A stretch of DNA of 64,000 bases from Mya arenaria (taxonomy: Eukaryota; Mollusca; Bivalvia; Myida; Myidae): the NCBI RefSeq assembly GCF_026914265.1, contig NC_069136.1:50833381-50897380 (forward strand), in the 5' to 3' direction. A program made the translations under genes and the position numbers. The notes beneath the pieces are model-generated. The model had not been told where the DNA came from. It searched no databases and was given only the letters and a program-made list of their open reading frames with translations. Positions within the stretch are counted from its first letter, which is position 1; each line of letters begins with the position of its first letter. Shown here piece by piece: positions 34,812 to 48,166 of the stretch.

Positions 34812-37800
34812 TTAAAGCTCACTTTCTCTAATGTCTTGAATATTTCGACATATTTTCAACTTCGGCTTGTAATTCTTATCATATGGTCGGAAATAATTGT
34901 TTCTCCTTGCAAACTTGTTCATATCAAAGTCAAACCAATTTTTCAACAATATGTTCAACGCAGACTCATCGTATCTGTGACAATCTGCAGGTTTTCTGCC
35001 TGTAAAATCAAACTTGCACTGCCGTTTGGAACCAGGTGGCGCCAAACAATTTTCCTCCAGTGCGCATGCGGCAAACATCTTCATCACGTGCTGATGTACG
35101 TCATCTGTATTGTGGATAACAATGGCGCGAATTTCAATGTGTGGATGGAACGAAAGTTTTTCCGTGTCAGACGGGATAAATTCGAGCATTTTAGGGTGAG
35201 TTGCGGAGTAAGTGGAATAGCTAGCACTCTGTCCGACCACCATAATACCGAGTTCGTGAGACTCGTGCAGAAGTGGGGCAAGTTCTTGTGTACCCAACCG
35301 GAACTGAGGGTTGATCCAAGTTATGTGGCCAAATTCGGCGAGGGCCGTCTGAAGAGACATGGAAAAACATCATCAGTGGAACAAACCAAACCACTTATGC
35401 AACATGCAACGAAAAAATACAAATATCTTTCATTCAAGTTCATGTCAATAATACGCGCTGCATTTCGACAGAGCGTCTTCCTTTCAAACCAATTGTCCCA
35501 GTTTACTGATCCTCCAAACCCCCTTTCCAACATTTTAACCATTTAAATTTCCGTTCTGATGGGGAGGCGAATGTCAGAAGGTTGTGCCCCCTAAGTAACG
35601 CCCCCTATAATGTCAATTCCTGGACCCGCGCCTGGGTTGCGTATCCATAAAGATCCTAGACTTAAGATCGTAACATTTTAGGCGTTACTCCGTTTCTGGC
35701 GTAGGCTGCGTTTCTATAGATACATGTAAGGTCATTATCACATAGTTTATGCCAATTACTGTACAGTTGAACACGAGCACTCTTAAACGACTAAGATTAT
35801 TTTTGACTTGTGGCCCAGGGTCCCGTTTCATTAAGATATCTTTGTAGTTAACCTTACGATGCTAATTAGTGCTCGGGGACATACTTAAAATTACGGGCAT
35901 AATCTATAATAATGCCAAAAACAGAGTGGAGAAAGTAATGATGTTAGCCTTATGCTCTTTATTGAACGGGGCTCTGGTTCGTAAACATAGCTTATGGGAT
36001 TTCAAACGTTGGATGAGATTTCTAATTTTCTCCAGTTACAGTATAAGTCACTTCTATTCGCATACAAATAATTTAAGGTGGATTTCGCACCTGCATGACG
36101 AGTGGTTTCCAGTGCATATCGTCCAGGTTACTGACATAGGATGGAAACAATTTCTTCATAAACAGCCGCACTCGAACACCGCAGTAGGACATCAGCTGTA
36201 ACATATAGATAATACGTTCAGAGTCCCGGGCCGAATTTAATAAAGCATTTTAAGCCATTACCTAACTTATGTCGATTTCTTAAAATGTTCATAGCCAAAC
36301 CAAAAGAAATGTATTGTATAAGCGGTTTTAACATTAAAGTATGCTTTTAAAAAAGGGTCAATGAAAATAAAATTCTTATGTTTTTGTTTCATATGACTAA
36401 AGAGATGCAAAAATTAGGAAAGTGACTGAAGTTAGGAAATGACTTAAGAAGTTTTATGAATACCGCCTCTGTACTTTACATATACTCTTGAACAAGTACA
36501 TCAGTTAGGAAGGACTTAAGCAATTTTAAGGTATCCTATGTACAATAAAGAGAAATGTTGATGTCCGTATAATGTTTGTATCATTCGATAGGGCTTATTT
36601 GTAGAGGAAGAATATAAACCGCTAGCGGATTCATGGGGGTGCGCACCCAACCGCCCCCCTTAAAAATCGCCCAAGATTATATTTTATATCAATAAAGGAG
36701 ATAATAGAAAAGTAATATAATACGCCCCAAATGCACCATTTCGGATTATAAATTGATAAAAGAAAATTGGGGGAGAACCCGCAAGCCCCCCCCCCCTCCC
36801 TACCCCATGCCAACACTTTAATCTATATAAATTTCGGTTCTTAGGGAGAGGCGCAAGTCAGAAAGTTACGCCCCCTGAGTACACCCTATCTAACGTAAAA
36901 TCCTAGCTCCGCCCTTTTAGAAGTTCTTTACCATTACAAATAGCACGATCACTGTGTTTCGACATTGAGCGATTAAAAAATTGGTCATTTAAATTCCGGT
37001 TTTAGTTTTAAAAAATAATTAAAAGAGAAACTTACAAACTGCCGTACCGTAATCTGTCATGCTATTTTCGATTACTACACATAATTATCAGTCACTAGTA
37101 AGCAATCATTTCCAATAATACCGCCATTGCATGGGGTGACCAGGTTGTGGCCAATGGCTCAATGAAATAAAAACAGTGTGTTGTGCATCGGATACCCTAC
37201 GACAATAGTTTGACTCGTTAAATTTAGTTTTAAGCATAATCTGAGGTGACGTATTTAACTATGCCAGCGGTATACTGCTTCTATAAATCTTTTGTTTTTT
37301 TTTTTCATTTGCTGGGACAGTACCTCAAAACTTGGTACTTCAACGTTATTCTATTGTAATTGAACAGTTTAGATATGTTCATACATGATTGTATACCAAT
37401 CAATAACCAAAAAAGTTATTTTTCAGAGTTAATGATTTTGCATACATGAAATGAGTCACAAAACAATTAAAACAGAACAGCTTTCATTCAGAATTTAGAA
37501 TTTGGAATACTAGTAAAGAGAAATATCTACAAATGGCCATAGCTTGAACAAATGAAGTTTCGGTCTTCGATCAGATTATGAAAAAGGGAAAAGTATAAAT
37601 AACTCCGAATGACACATTTTAACCATTGGAAGAAGTTTTCGTGTAGCTAAGTGCAACAAAGCATCTAAAAATACTGTGAAAATCATGTTAACAGCGGAAA
37701 TGGATCTTCTGTGTCACATTTGTTTACGATGATAATGATCAATATTTATAAAATATATCGCAATGCAAAGAGCCGCGAGTTTTTGAATGATAGTTTCACG

Positions 37801-40645
37801 GCATTGTATTTATAATTCAAAAAATTGACCTACATGTTTCTTCTGGTCTTTGGTAAGGTCAAGGTCATATATGTATATCTTTCTGCTCGGTAGGTTGTGC
37901 TGTAACGAGGCCACGAGCTGCGTCACTTCCTTTATCTGGGACTGTCTGGCGGCGGTAACGAAGGGAGGGAACTCGTGGTCATCGTCTTTCCTCTTGGCCT
38001 CGTAGGCAGCCTTCCCGTTCAGTTGATTGATTTCCAAAGGGTTTAGTCGGCGGCCTGGCAAGAAAGAGGAGTATTTTTGGAACAAGTATCTGGAATTGTT
38101 TCCTTACTTAAGATACTATTCATGCTCTCTTTGTTTTGCTTTAACATATATTCTTAAACTGACTATTCAAATGTTGAATATTGCTTATAACTGTCCTTTT
38201 ATAGTAACGCTATACTAGTTTCTGTTTACATTAGAAACAGTCATTTCAGGTCTACCTGCGACTCATGGTGGACTCGATATTATATGACATACTACACTGG
38301 CATAGCTATGCCCATACATTATACCGATATCATATGACATACTACACTGGAATAGCTATGCCCATACATTATACCGATATTATATGACATACTACACTGG
38401 AATAGCTATGCCCATACATTATACCGATATTATATGACATACTACACTGGCATAGCTATGCCCATACATTATACCGATATTATATGACATACTACACTGG
38501 AATAGCCATGTCCTTACATTATACCGATATTATATGACATACTACACTGGCATAGCTATGCCCATACATTATACCGATATCATATGACATACTACACTGG
38601 CATAGCTATGCCCATACATTATACCGATATCATATGACATACTACACTGGAATAGCTATGCCCATACATTATACCGATATTATATGACATACTACACTGG
38701 CATAGCTATGCCCATACATTATACCGATATTATATGACATACTACACTGGCATAGCTATGCCCATACATTATACCGATATTATATGACATACTACACTGG
38801 AATAGCTATGCCCATACATTATACCGATATTATATGACATACTACACTGGAATAGCCATGTCCTTACCTATACCGATATTATATGACATACTACACTGGA
38901 ATAGCCATGTCCTTACCTATACCGATATTATATGACATACTTCACTGGAATAGCTATGCCCATGCCTATATCGATAGTATACGACATACTACTAGTACTA
39001 TGTTCAGACAGAGATAGCAGAAAAGTTCAAATTTAAAGTACGTACCCATATTGTTGACGGCCACCTTGTACTCCTTCTTGTCAAATACGTCCTTGACCTC
39101 GGGCACCTGCACTTCTCGCTGATCTGCTAACGGAACACCCACTTTCTGATTGACCTATAACATATTGCAAATGACAAATTCGTGTATTCAAAAGATATTT
39201 CACTGCATTTGTGGTCAAGACGGTCAGGTTGACCATCTGCGGGTAGACAAGCTCATCCCATCTTTAATATTAATTGAAGTTTGTTGTTTGAGTGCCGTTC
39301 AGTGAATAGTCCATTTATGTTTGTGTGAGCCATAAGGCCGCATTAGTACGTTCTTTATTTTGATAAACTTGTTACGGCCTAGTTGTTCCATTAAAACAAA
39401 GTTGCTACTTTACAGTATGGTATCGAGTTTGGTAAATGCAAAATATATATAGTGGCGTTTTTGTTGTTTTTAATTTACGCAGGGTTGTCTGGAAAAAGTT
39501 GAGAGAGATCTTTAATCTTGGTACACAATTATAAAAAAGGTAAGATTCTGCTAATGAACTCGCTTATTTACCGCTTGCCTCAAGCAGTAGTTCCCAACTT
39601 ACCGCGTCATATTTGTCTGCCTTGCCCTTCTCTGCCTCATCTTCAGCCACTTCATCAACAGCGTCTTTTAGCACATCAGCCAGTCTTTCTTCGATTTCTT
39701 TTTCCAATTTTAAATCTTCTTTCTCTTCTTCTTCATTTATCTCATCAAACGCGTCCTGCACCACTTCTTCAAAGTGATCACCAAAATCTTTTCTTTTGCC
39801 ACCAGCATTGTCATCATTATTTGACTCATCTTCATTATTTCCAAATACGTCATCACCAGTTTCCACATCGTCGTCATAAAATGGTTTATCATTGTCCGGT
39901 ATATCATCACGACCATCGTCTATATCATTCCCAAAGTCATCTTCGTTTAATCTTATATTCTTAACCTTTTCAGCGTTCTTGTCTGCTTGTTGTTGTTTGA
40001 AATCTTCAAAAACTTTATTGATTTCTTCTTTTACACGTCTGTTAGCTATTTCTTCATGTTTCTCATCGCTTGGCACATCAACCAAATTCGACTCACTGAC
40101 TTTCCAATTACTATCACTTGGGTGTCTATCGTTTTCTTTAGCCTGAAATTAGCATGATTTGCTCCCTTTATATAGTACATCTGGTTATATTTTAAAATTG
40201 TTGGTGCAGGTCCATCTTTGTAATAAACTCACAACATGAAAAACTAATGTAATGTAAAAGGTTATTAAAATAGCCATCATAGCATGTGAGAAGTAATCGG
40301 TTTGGCAATCCATGTTCTTTTCATATAATCATACATGTGTTTTAACCAAAAAATAATTTGATAGAACCTGACCATTTTATGATAAAAAATACAAATATAC
40401 AAAATATTTTTTTTAAAGGTCAATGTAATAACGAGAGAAACAGAAACATTTTCATGAAAAATAACACTTACGATGTTCATCTTTTGATAAACAGAATATA
40501 ATATAAACGCTCCAATCACGAACACCAGGTACTGTATTATCTTTTTCATTTTAAATTTCCTCATCAGACTGCGGGAACTGGGTAGAAGGCTTGTTCCGAG
40601 ATCAAAATTATCACCAAAATGCGATCTTGTCTTTTTCCGTTGCAT
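34812..40645 (-). CDS. Type II membrane protein with DUF1647-like (glycosyltransferase-like) domain
   Basis: Six exons join in phase: 40645-40472, 40142-39603, 39154-39046, 38054-37834, 36195-36091, 35348-34812; 1,686 nt, 561 residues. The ATG at 40645 (MQRKKTRSHF) follows an in-frame stop. A basic N-terminus and one helix (IIQYLVFVIGAFILYSVY, about 36-53) give a Golgi-type II signal anchor. Residues 59-238 are a very acidic, disordered stem rich in D, E and N. The C-terminal domain has PFVTAARQSQ, KIYIYDLDLT, HWKPLVMQ and FGHITWINPQF, the same order as DUF1647-type putative glycosyltransferases (VTA.., ..YDLGL, WKPLI, ..WxD). The usual W-x-D is WIN here, so activity is uncertain. A Golgi sugar-transfer or related role is inference. 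Confidence 0.8.
35541..35640. mobile_element. Fragment of a GGGGCG-type (hAT-like) repeat
   Basis: Ends GGACCCGCGCCTG and contains TAACGCCCCCTATAATGTC. An inverted relative is at 55546-55625 and another at 36830-36915 in the same gene. In intron 5 of the DUF1647-like gene. Confidence 0.4.
36235..36475. mobile_element. MITE-like foldback repeat, copy 2 (both ends present)
   Basis: Left part reads TAAAGCATTTTAAGCC and ATGTTCATAGCCAAACC; it ends AAGAAGTTTTATGAATACCG, whose reverse complement (CGGTATTCATAAAACTTCTT) resembles the left end of copy 1 at 4148. It has no coding sequence and sits in intron 4 of the DUF1647-like gene, just before exon 5 in transcript order. Confidence 0.6.
38271..38990. 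repeat. 50-bp satellite-like tandem array, about 14 copies
   Basis: The unit contains ATATGACATACTACACTGG, TAGCTATGCCCATACATT and ATACCGAT. Most copies are nearly identical; the last three share a shortened CCTTACCTATACC variant. It fills most of intron 3 of the DUF1647-like gene. Confidence 0.97.
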
Positions 40646-40789
40646 TTCGATGTGATATTCCACGTTTAATTAATGTTTTCAATTGCTTTGAATCCTGTTA
40701 ATGTGTACGTTGCGAATCGATTTGTATAACGTATGAACCTATTGACAAAAGTGGTAAGGGTAGTTATGATATTTTGTAAACATTTAAAG

Positions 40790-41130
40790 GCACAGCCACG
40801 CACATTGAAGATGTGCTCTTACTCCCAAATAAGCAGAACCACAATTAATACAATTGATTGTATTTACCGAAAAGGATAAATAAATATCGAAAACAATGGT
40901 TTTTATGAAATATACCTTGTTTAAATTAAAAAAGGTGCATACAACACAGTATTTCTACCTTTTAATATTATCGTCATTTAGGACCCACCAGTCATTTAAT
41001 ATTTGATCGTTTTCAGCTATTAAATACACGGTTACAATCTTGAAGTCAGTAAATGATATTTATACCCTAAATATATATTCAGTAAAATTGGCTTCCGACT
41101 TTAAATAAGGAGTAACCTTAAAAGTAAAAG
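40790..41130. mobile_element. MITE of the GATGCACTCTTAC family, partial copy
   Basis: GATGTGCTCTTACTCCCAAA, then ACCGAAAAGGATAAATAAAT, CAGTCATTTAATATTTG and TTTTCAGCTATTAAATACA. The same ordered motifs occur at 59405-60099 and 63760-63955. Confidence 0.65.
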
Positions 41131-41592
41131 ATTTTTTCTGTTTGTCACGTTTAAATCAAACAAAAAAGTCATTCCGAAAAAGGTCAAAGAAAACTAAGGG
41201 ACACGTTTGAGCACATTGCTTCTTCTAATATTTAAATAACAGTAGTAGTCTCATAGAGTGCATACATTCGCTTGCAGATAGACTGTGCCTTACGGTCCGG
41301 GGCCATCTGTTACACGAGTACAGGTTTCACATGGTCAATAAGACAAATGCAGCCTCTGGTTTGGTTTCTACGCAACTCTACAATCAATACAACAGCTTGG
41401 AGCAGTTCATATGTTTTGAAGTTGGAATTCATTCAACGTTGACACCAGTCTTACATTATAGCATGACATACCGTTTGAATACTGGTTTAGAAGGCATTTA
41501 ATTAAAGTGACACTCTTATTTAAGAGTGAAAAGAGTCAATAAAAAGTCAATACATACACGTGTATAACAAACACACATTTTGAGTGATAAAC

Positions 41593-41754
41593 CAGATGCA
41601 GTCTAACTCCCAAATAAGATTCACCACAATAATATAATTGTTCCAATACATGTGTATACCAAAAAGGATGAATGTCGGAAATGGTTCTTATTCGGTAAAT
41701 TGAAACAATAATATTATTTGTGGTACATCTTATTTGGAAACAAGAGTGCATCTG
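41593..41754. mobile_element. Short foldback MITE, same family, 162 bp
   Basis: Left arm CAGATGCAGTCTAACTCCCA, right arm the near-inverse GGAAACAAGAGTGCATCTG. Both arms continue with CCAAATAAGATTCACCACAA against TTTGTGGTACATCTTATTTG. It is an internally deleted version of the longer copies. Confidence 0.75.
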
Positions 41755-41970
41755 TTGAGTATTCAATAAAAGATTCCATTCATTTGGTAGGTAAATGCAA
41801 GGAATCTAATACTCTTAGCTATTGTAATCAATTTTAAACACTGGAGCTAGAAAACCCGTGTCGCTACGGTTCCCAAAGTTCCTTGAGCCGGAGTTCTTTT
41901 TAAGATCGAAGCTAAGAATACAGTTGGTGTCCATTTCCGTAGGCAGAAGACCTAAGGTCATATGTAATAC

Positions 41971-42070
41971 AGTCGAACTTCGCTATGTCGAACTCTGCTA
42001 TATCGATGTTCCGGTTATGTCAAACTATTTTTTTATTATTTTGGGTAAGGTTCGACATAGCACCGCGCCA
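41971..42070 (+). mobile_element. Truncated pogo-type terminal fragment
   Basis: CAGTCGAACTTCGCTATGTC followed by TATATCGATGTTCCGGTTATG and later AAGGTTCGACATAGC. These are the end motifs of the pogo-like element at 6801. The right terminus is incomplete. Confidence 0.55.
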
Positions 42071-42189
42071 CGACGGCCATGCTTTTGTACGAATCAGCAT
42101 GAGGTGAAGAAATTTGATAGAGGGTTATTCCTGTGAAACTATTTTAAAATCTGTCCGGCGTATTCTGAGGAAAAGATTTTCAAAAATTC

Positions 42190-42374
42190 CATCTATACAT
42201 ATAGCGAAGTTTTACCTTTCGGTTGCCATGGTAACCAGAGTTCTGCTTGGAACTACTTATACTGAAGGATCATTCCTGTGAAGTTTGGTTGAAATTGTTC
42301 AAGTCGTTTAGGAGAAGTTGATTGAAGGAAAATGTTGACGACGGACAGACGATAGCTCAGGTGAGCTAGAAAGT
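42190..42374 (-). repeat. Dispersed AGCTCACCTGAGC-type bivalve repeat, minus strand
   Basis: In reverse complement: CTAGCTCACCTGAGCTATCG, TCTGTCCGTCGTCAACATTT, CTTCTCCTAAACGACTTGAA, CCAAACTTCACAGGAATGAT. Same family as 31010-31260. Confidence 0.75.
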
Positions 42375-45300
42375 TCCATCTATATTTCAAATTTATACTT
42401 TATTTCATTTAGGTTCTATCTTAAATACATAAGACATTTGCGTTACAATGACTCCTGTGAAGGGCTGTAACAAATGTTGACATAATGTGTAGCCCCACCA
42501 ATTTGTTCTTTTAGTGTATGTTTAATTTGTAGGTCTTGTTTGTATGTTTACAAGAGAACAATAAAATATAATTAAATTAAATGTATAAATGTAGTAACTA
42601 ATTAGTTTATCACTTGGGTAAACGTCTAGTGGCATATATTAGTAAAACAAGCCATCCAAACAGCTCGAAAAGAGTCATGGCCCTTAAAATCTGTACTTAG
42701 CACCGCCAAATTTGTATAGCCAAATTTGTATAGCCGCCAAAATAACAACACTTTCAACATAGCACGAGAACAGGGAAACAACAGTGCCAATCAATGGTCA
42801 TTTATTTTACATAAACATTGATTTTACATAACTAAATATTTAACAACAATATTTACATAATTATCACGGCTCATTCACAATTCCAGTTATTACAAAAATA
42901 GGGCATGGTATTTACAAACATTTTTGGTAACTAATTGGAGACAAATAATAAACAATACCTTATATGGTACTACCAGTATTTTAAGTTAAGAGAAAAATAA
43001 CAGAAAAAAGTAAAAAAAAAATCAAATTCATGTACAATTATTGATAAATTCAACAACAAAAGCCAACATGGTTTATCAGCCACTGATGGTCACAAGATAT
43101 CTAGTAAAAACGATAATACATGTACATAAGATCTAGCCAAACAGAAGACATGCTTATGTTTTTATATTATAATACACATTCAATACATAAGGTTAACCTT
43201 ATTTCTGTGCGTTTGTCTCTTGTATAAGGCCAAATTCACATTATCATCGATGAAAGTTCAAAACCTCAAAAATATGGAAAATAGGGCGTTCCATTTCTGA
43301 AATATTATTTTCACAGTACATTGTATGAATAAATGTTTTCAGAAATACAAAATACAGTACACATACTGAACACTTACACATGCGTTATAGCACTATAAAT
43401 TTCACCTGAAAGAATGTAAAGTACTTCTACTTACAAATTGAAATTAAGGTCAGCTCATAGTAGCATGTAACCAGATTCCTAATGAGTATTGTAAGCACAT
43501 TTTAAGAAAAAACATGTCAGAATTCCAGTTACTATGCTAACATTGAATACAGTTTCATTCAGAGTAAAAAGCATATGAAGTATTTAGATATGCTTTGGCC
43601 AGAGAAGAAATAGTTTTAAGATAAGATTCTCAACACCTGTCCCAAAACACTGATGTTTTACTTACAAAAATATGTTCTTAAATTTAGTGGTTGTAAATGG
43701 GGAAACAATTCAACATTCCACACACTTTTTAATAGTTTTACAATACACCTACCTGACACATTTTTAAAAAGATGAGAATCCATTAAATATTTTTATCTGA
43801 CCTTTCATGCAAATACTGTTGAATGAAAAATGGTCACGTTTTAATGCCATTTAGAAAACGACCACAGTTTGAAAGAATACATTGATCAACAAAAAAGCAA
43901 TGGCTTTATTTTCAAAATATATTCTAACCCAATACTTCACCAGGGTATACACTCACAACACAAAGTATAACTTCACGAGTTCCTAGTTCCAGCTAGGCGG
44001 TGAACAAGTACAAAGCAAAATAATAACAGAATGAGGCCACAATTAACAAATAGTTTGTTTCACGTTTCCCGACTCAAAAAACAAAACAAAACCTGTTAAG
44101 GTTGATTATTTTTAGCCCACTCCAGTGGTCATATTTTTTGTTTTTCATAACGGAATTTAGGGTAAAGCTCTATCATAGCAATTTTGAACATTTCAATGGC
44201 CATAATCCAGTCATGCATGGGCTGATCTGGCTGGTTTAGGAAAGGAACCGAGCTCTCATGGATAACTAACAACTGTTTAAGTTTGATTAAGATACAAGCC
44301 AAACGGAAGACTACCTTGCATTCACAAAACCTCCCTACCTACACACTCCTTAAATATGGGTCGGGAAACACCAAACAAACGATTCATAAATTATGGCCTG
44401 ATAACAGACATTTACAGGTTACAACTTTTATACCCTATGCCTTCCCCCAACCCATCCTACAAAACAGGTTTGTGGCACTAAGAAATATCCTCAGCATAAC
44501 CACATGTATAACAATAACTGATTGAATCATTCTTCATAATCATAAATGAATAACCAAAATATGAAAATGGTCTAAAAAAGATGTTCAATCAAGAATCATG
44601 TTAATTTAAAGGAACTAGACTCCAGACGGTCCAAAAATGGCAATTACAGTATTTCCTCAAAACAAGCCTGGAATTGTCAATGCAAGCTAATAGGAGGGTG
44701 ATAATACATCATTTTTCATGATTAAAAGAATAAATGTAACAATAATGTTGCTGTCTCCTCTGAGTTTCCCTGTTTGAAAATAGCACATAATTGTTTCCCA
44801 GTTAAAATCATATCTGTTTAAGAGTACAGATAAAAATACCAATGCTATTTTAAACTGACTGGGATTTACGTGGTCAACAAAATAACTTAAATTGGAATTG
44901 GAAAAATGCGCAAAACTGTGACAGATACATGTGTCATAAGCCATGTTATACATCAGAACTTAAGATTCATTGCGTTGTTATTACAACAATGTCAATTTTA
45001 TGTTTTTGATAATTTTCTTGTTTTCTTGCAATTGTATCATCTGGTGTCTAGTCCCTTTAACACACCATTTCAAAATTACAAATGACATATTCTCAACTGG
45101 AAATAATACTTGATTTCTGGGCAAGACATTGTTAAAATATTGCAACTAGATAGTTGTTAAATAAGTTTTATAATACTTGTGACTTTTTAAAAAAGACATT
45201 TTATAGCATTTCCTTAAATAACTTGTAATGCCTGATTTTCCTTGTATGAAATATCTACTCTAATAACAATCAAGCACACTTTAGTAAGCTAGAAACAGCT

Positions 45301-45859
45301 TCAAAAATATCATGAAAATCAACAACTGTTGATTATCTTAATTTTGCAAGGTCCTTTTAGAAATATTTTAAATTTCACGAGATCATTTTAGATTTTTTTT
45401 TAACTTAAAAGTTCCTAATCAATCTTAATCATTTCTACATGTTAATTAATATTCCACTATGTTTTTAATGTCTATACATTTGAAATCCATAATTACTTAA
45501 AAATTGGAAGCTTTAATGAGGACATGTTAAAATTAAACACTGGTGTTGCTTAGCAAATTTTGAGTATTAATAACATATGCTAAAATTCTGGCAACTATTT
45601 ACCCCCCACCCCCTCTATATTATATTTTACATATTCTTAAGTACATAAAGAAGTCAAAAACAGACTTTAACATATTTGTTTGAATATTTGGCCAAGCAAT
45701 CTGCGTAACCTACCAGTATGTACATGTACTAGTATGTTGAATTGTACAGTGATAACAATGTATTTATCACTAAAGCTTATACACATAACAGTCACAGCAA
45801 AAAATGAACACTTTCAGCTTAAATGAAATAATCAATATCTCTAAATTACAATCGGCAAA

Positions 45860-46120
45860 TGTACTTCAGGATTTAATGTTTAAGAATTGCAGTTCATCGC
45901 TGTATGAAATTATTTGGTTGGTGCAAGATTGGATTATACTAAATATTTCAGCTTGATTGTGACGAAAACTGATAGCTTGAAACATCACTATCTGTTTCCG
46001 GGGCAAAAACCAGTACCATGTACTTTTTTGAGGACATGAGAAAGTACCCCTGGTGGAGATCGAACCCACAACCTCTTGACTGAGAGGTGGACTCCTAGAC
46101 CACTAGATCACTCTCACCCT
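45860..46120 (-). mobile_element. Probable tRNA-derived SINE
   Basis: On the minus strand the head (from about 46118) shows TGATCTAGTGG (A-box-like) and GTGGGTTCGATCTCC (B-box-like), then GGTACTGGTTTTTGCCCCGG, which resembles TACTGGTTCTGCCCAGG in the SINE at 23882-24180. The 3' boundary is uncertain. Confidence 0.55.
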
Positions 46121-48166
46121 TGAGGGCAAGGTTAGCAAAGGATTAAACAATTATCCAGGCACTGAGCTAATGTTTTCATACAGAGATGAACTTAAATTCT
46201 CAAATATTAAATATTTATATTTACACTCAACAATTGCAAAATTTCTATACAATAATTCTAATAAAACATTGAAAAATAATGCTTCACAGACATTTATGCA
46301 TCAGGGCTATTACAGTAAAACATATTACCCACGAGGGAAGGCAATTGTTTAAATAGTATATGGGTGGGTTTCTTTTTTCACTAATTTTGACCCCAAAAGG
46401 GTCAATTTGCTTCTGTCAGGGCGTGGTACATTTTAAAAGTGCACAAATGGGCGAAGTCTGGGAAATTTAGGCGACCACTTCGCCCAAGTCGCCCCCTCGC
46501 GAGAGCCCTGCCTCCCCCCTGGAGGTTATATGTTTAAAAGTGCCTTATATGTTTAAATGGAAAAGCCCTCATATGAAATCGGCTGTTTGAACAGTGATAG
46601 CGTCAATGAGGTAATGGTTTTATCGACATTCTTTTAACCGCGATAAAACTTCATTTGACCAATCGCAAGCGTTGTCAATTGACCAATCACACGGCATCGT
46701 TTTTTTAGTAGGAGAGGTATTTCAGATGTTGCAGTCATCAGAATATGAATACAATGAAATGATAAATGCGCATCAAAGAAATCGCCACAAAAAAGTATAT
46801 ATTTACAAATGAACCTGATTTTACTATAAATCAATAGCCTATAAACACTTCAGGCAAAACTGTAATACATACATGATGTTTAAGCAACTCTCGTTAACAA
46901 AATATTTTATTTAATTTGAAGGTAACATGTGTTTTAATCGATTTGACGCCTTAATCAGATAACAACTGCCCTCGATAGTTATCATATTTATGGTTCAATT
47001 TAATGTGCATTTGTGTATTCAAGTTTTTTTTATATGACTAGTATAATGGTACATTGCTTTAACATTCATGAATATTTATATGAGGGCAGATTGGCAGAAA
47101 ATAGGGACAATATGTAAGGTTTCATTTGGCTTTTTTTTCTGTTTAAGACACCTTTATGATCATATAATATTTTCTTAAATACAACATAAAGGGTGGGTGC
47201 TTCAGTTTATTTTGTTTAAGACTGAATTTAAAGTATTATGGAAGTTATATTATATCTAATATAATAATTTTAAGTGACCAACATGCATGAATCAGTTTTG
47301 TCTGAACATTTATTGCCATTAATTTACAACTTCATATGACCATCCCTTGATCTATATGTACATAACAATGACACAAATTCTCTGTAAAATCATTAACTAA
47401 CAGCACTGAATCTATTTAACGTCATCTTAATGCCAGAACTCAATACTTGCTTCTATTTCTTTATGCAGTTATTGCATTCAGTAGACAATATATACTGACA
47501 CGCATATCGTAAGTAGCACATTTAAAGAAACAACAGCCAGACTTGAAAACTATTAGGAACTTTCATGATCTTAACACACATAGTGGCATTCAACATGGCA
47601 GTACAACTATGTATCACTGATATTTCCAGGTATTTGTAAGTTAAAGTTAACATGCTAAGGGTTGATTTCTCAAAACTAATTAAGTCTGTTATAATATGAT
47701 TACGCTAAGCTCACTATTTTTGTTCTTCTAAAATTTGTAAAGTATTTACTTTCTTGGAAGTTATTTTTAATAACTTTTTATTGGAGTTATCAGTCTGATA
47801 ACCAAGAAAAACTAAGTTTTATTGAATAAAATCAGGTTAAGGTTTTGCTTAACAAAATATAAAGCTACTTAAGTCTATTAAGCTTAAGAAGTTTCCAGAA
47901 ATCAGGGTCGGTACTGCAACTATTGATACATGTACGTTCACAGAAGTGCATGTATGCATGAATTGCTGTATAGATGCAAAAGCAGTAATATATGTTGACA
48001 TACAAAAACAACAACATTCTAAGATCAATTATAAACAACAATAGTTAAACAAATCAGAAGTCCTAATAGCTACCAAGTCTTAGAAATTCAAAAGATAACA
48101 AATATCAAGGGTAACAACTAATAATCAAGACCAGCCTCCCAGATCTCCCTGTCCAGCAAGCCTGTG

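Larger units (their letters stand above)
40646..48166. other. 7.5-kb region between DUF1647-like and PABIR genes
   Basis: Both neighbours are on the minus strand, so this holds the promoter of one and the 3' UTR of the other. The left part has three repeat copies (40790-41130, 41593-41754, 41970-42070) and a minus-strand dispersed repeat (42190-42374). From 42400 to 48166 the sequence is AT-rich with no recognisable protein; a tRNA-headed element lies near 46030-46120. An AATAAA on the minus strand near 47778-47783, about 385 nt past the PABIR stop, could end that transcript. Confidence 0.6.

Noticed and set aside
39518..40146. Plus-strand frames antisense to the acidic stem exon
   Set aside because: The minus strand has matching splice sites and phase with neighbours; the plus frames arise from repeated GAN codons read in reverse.
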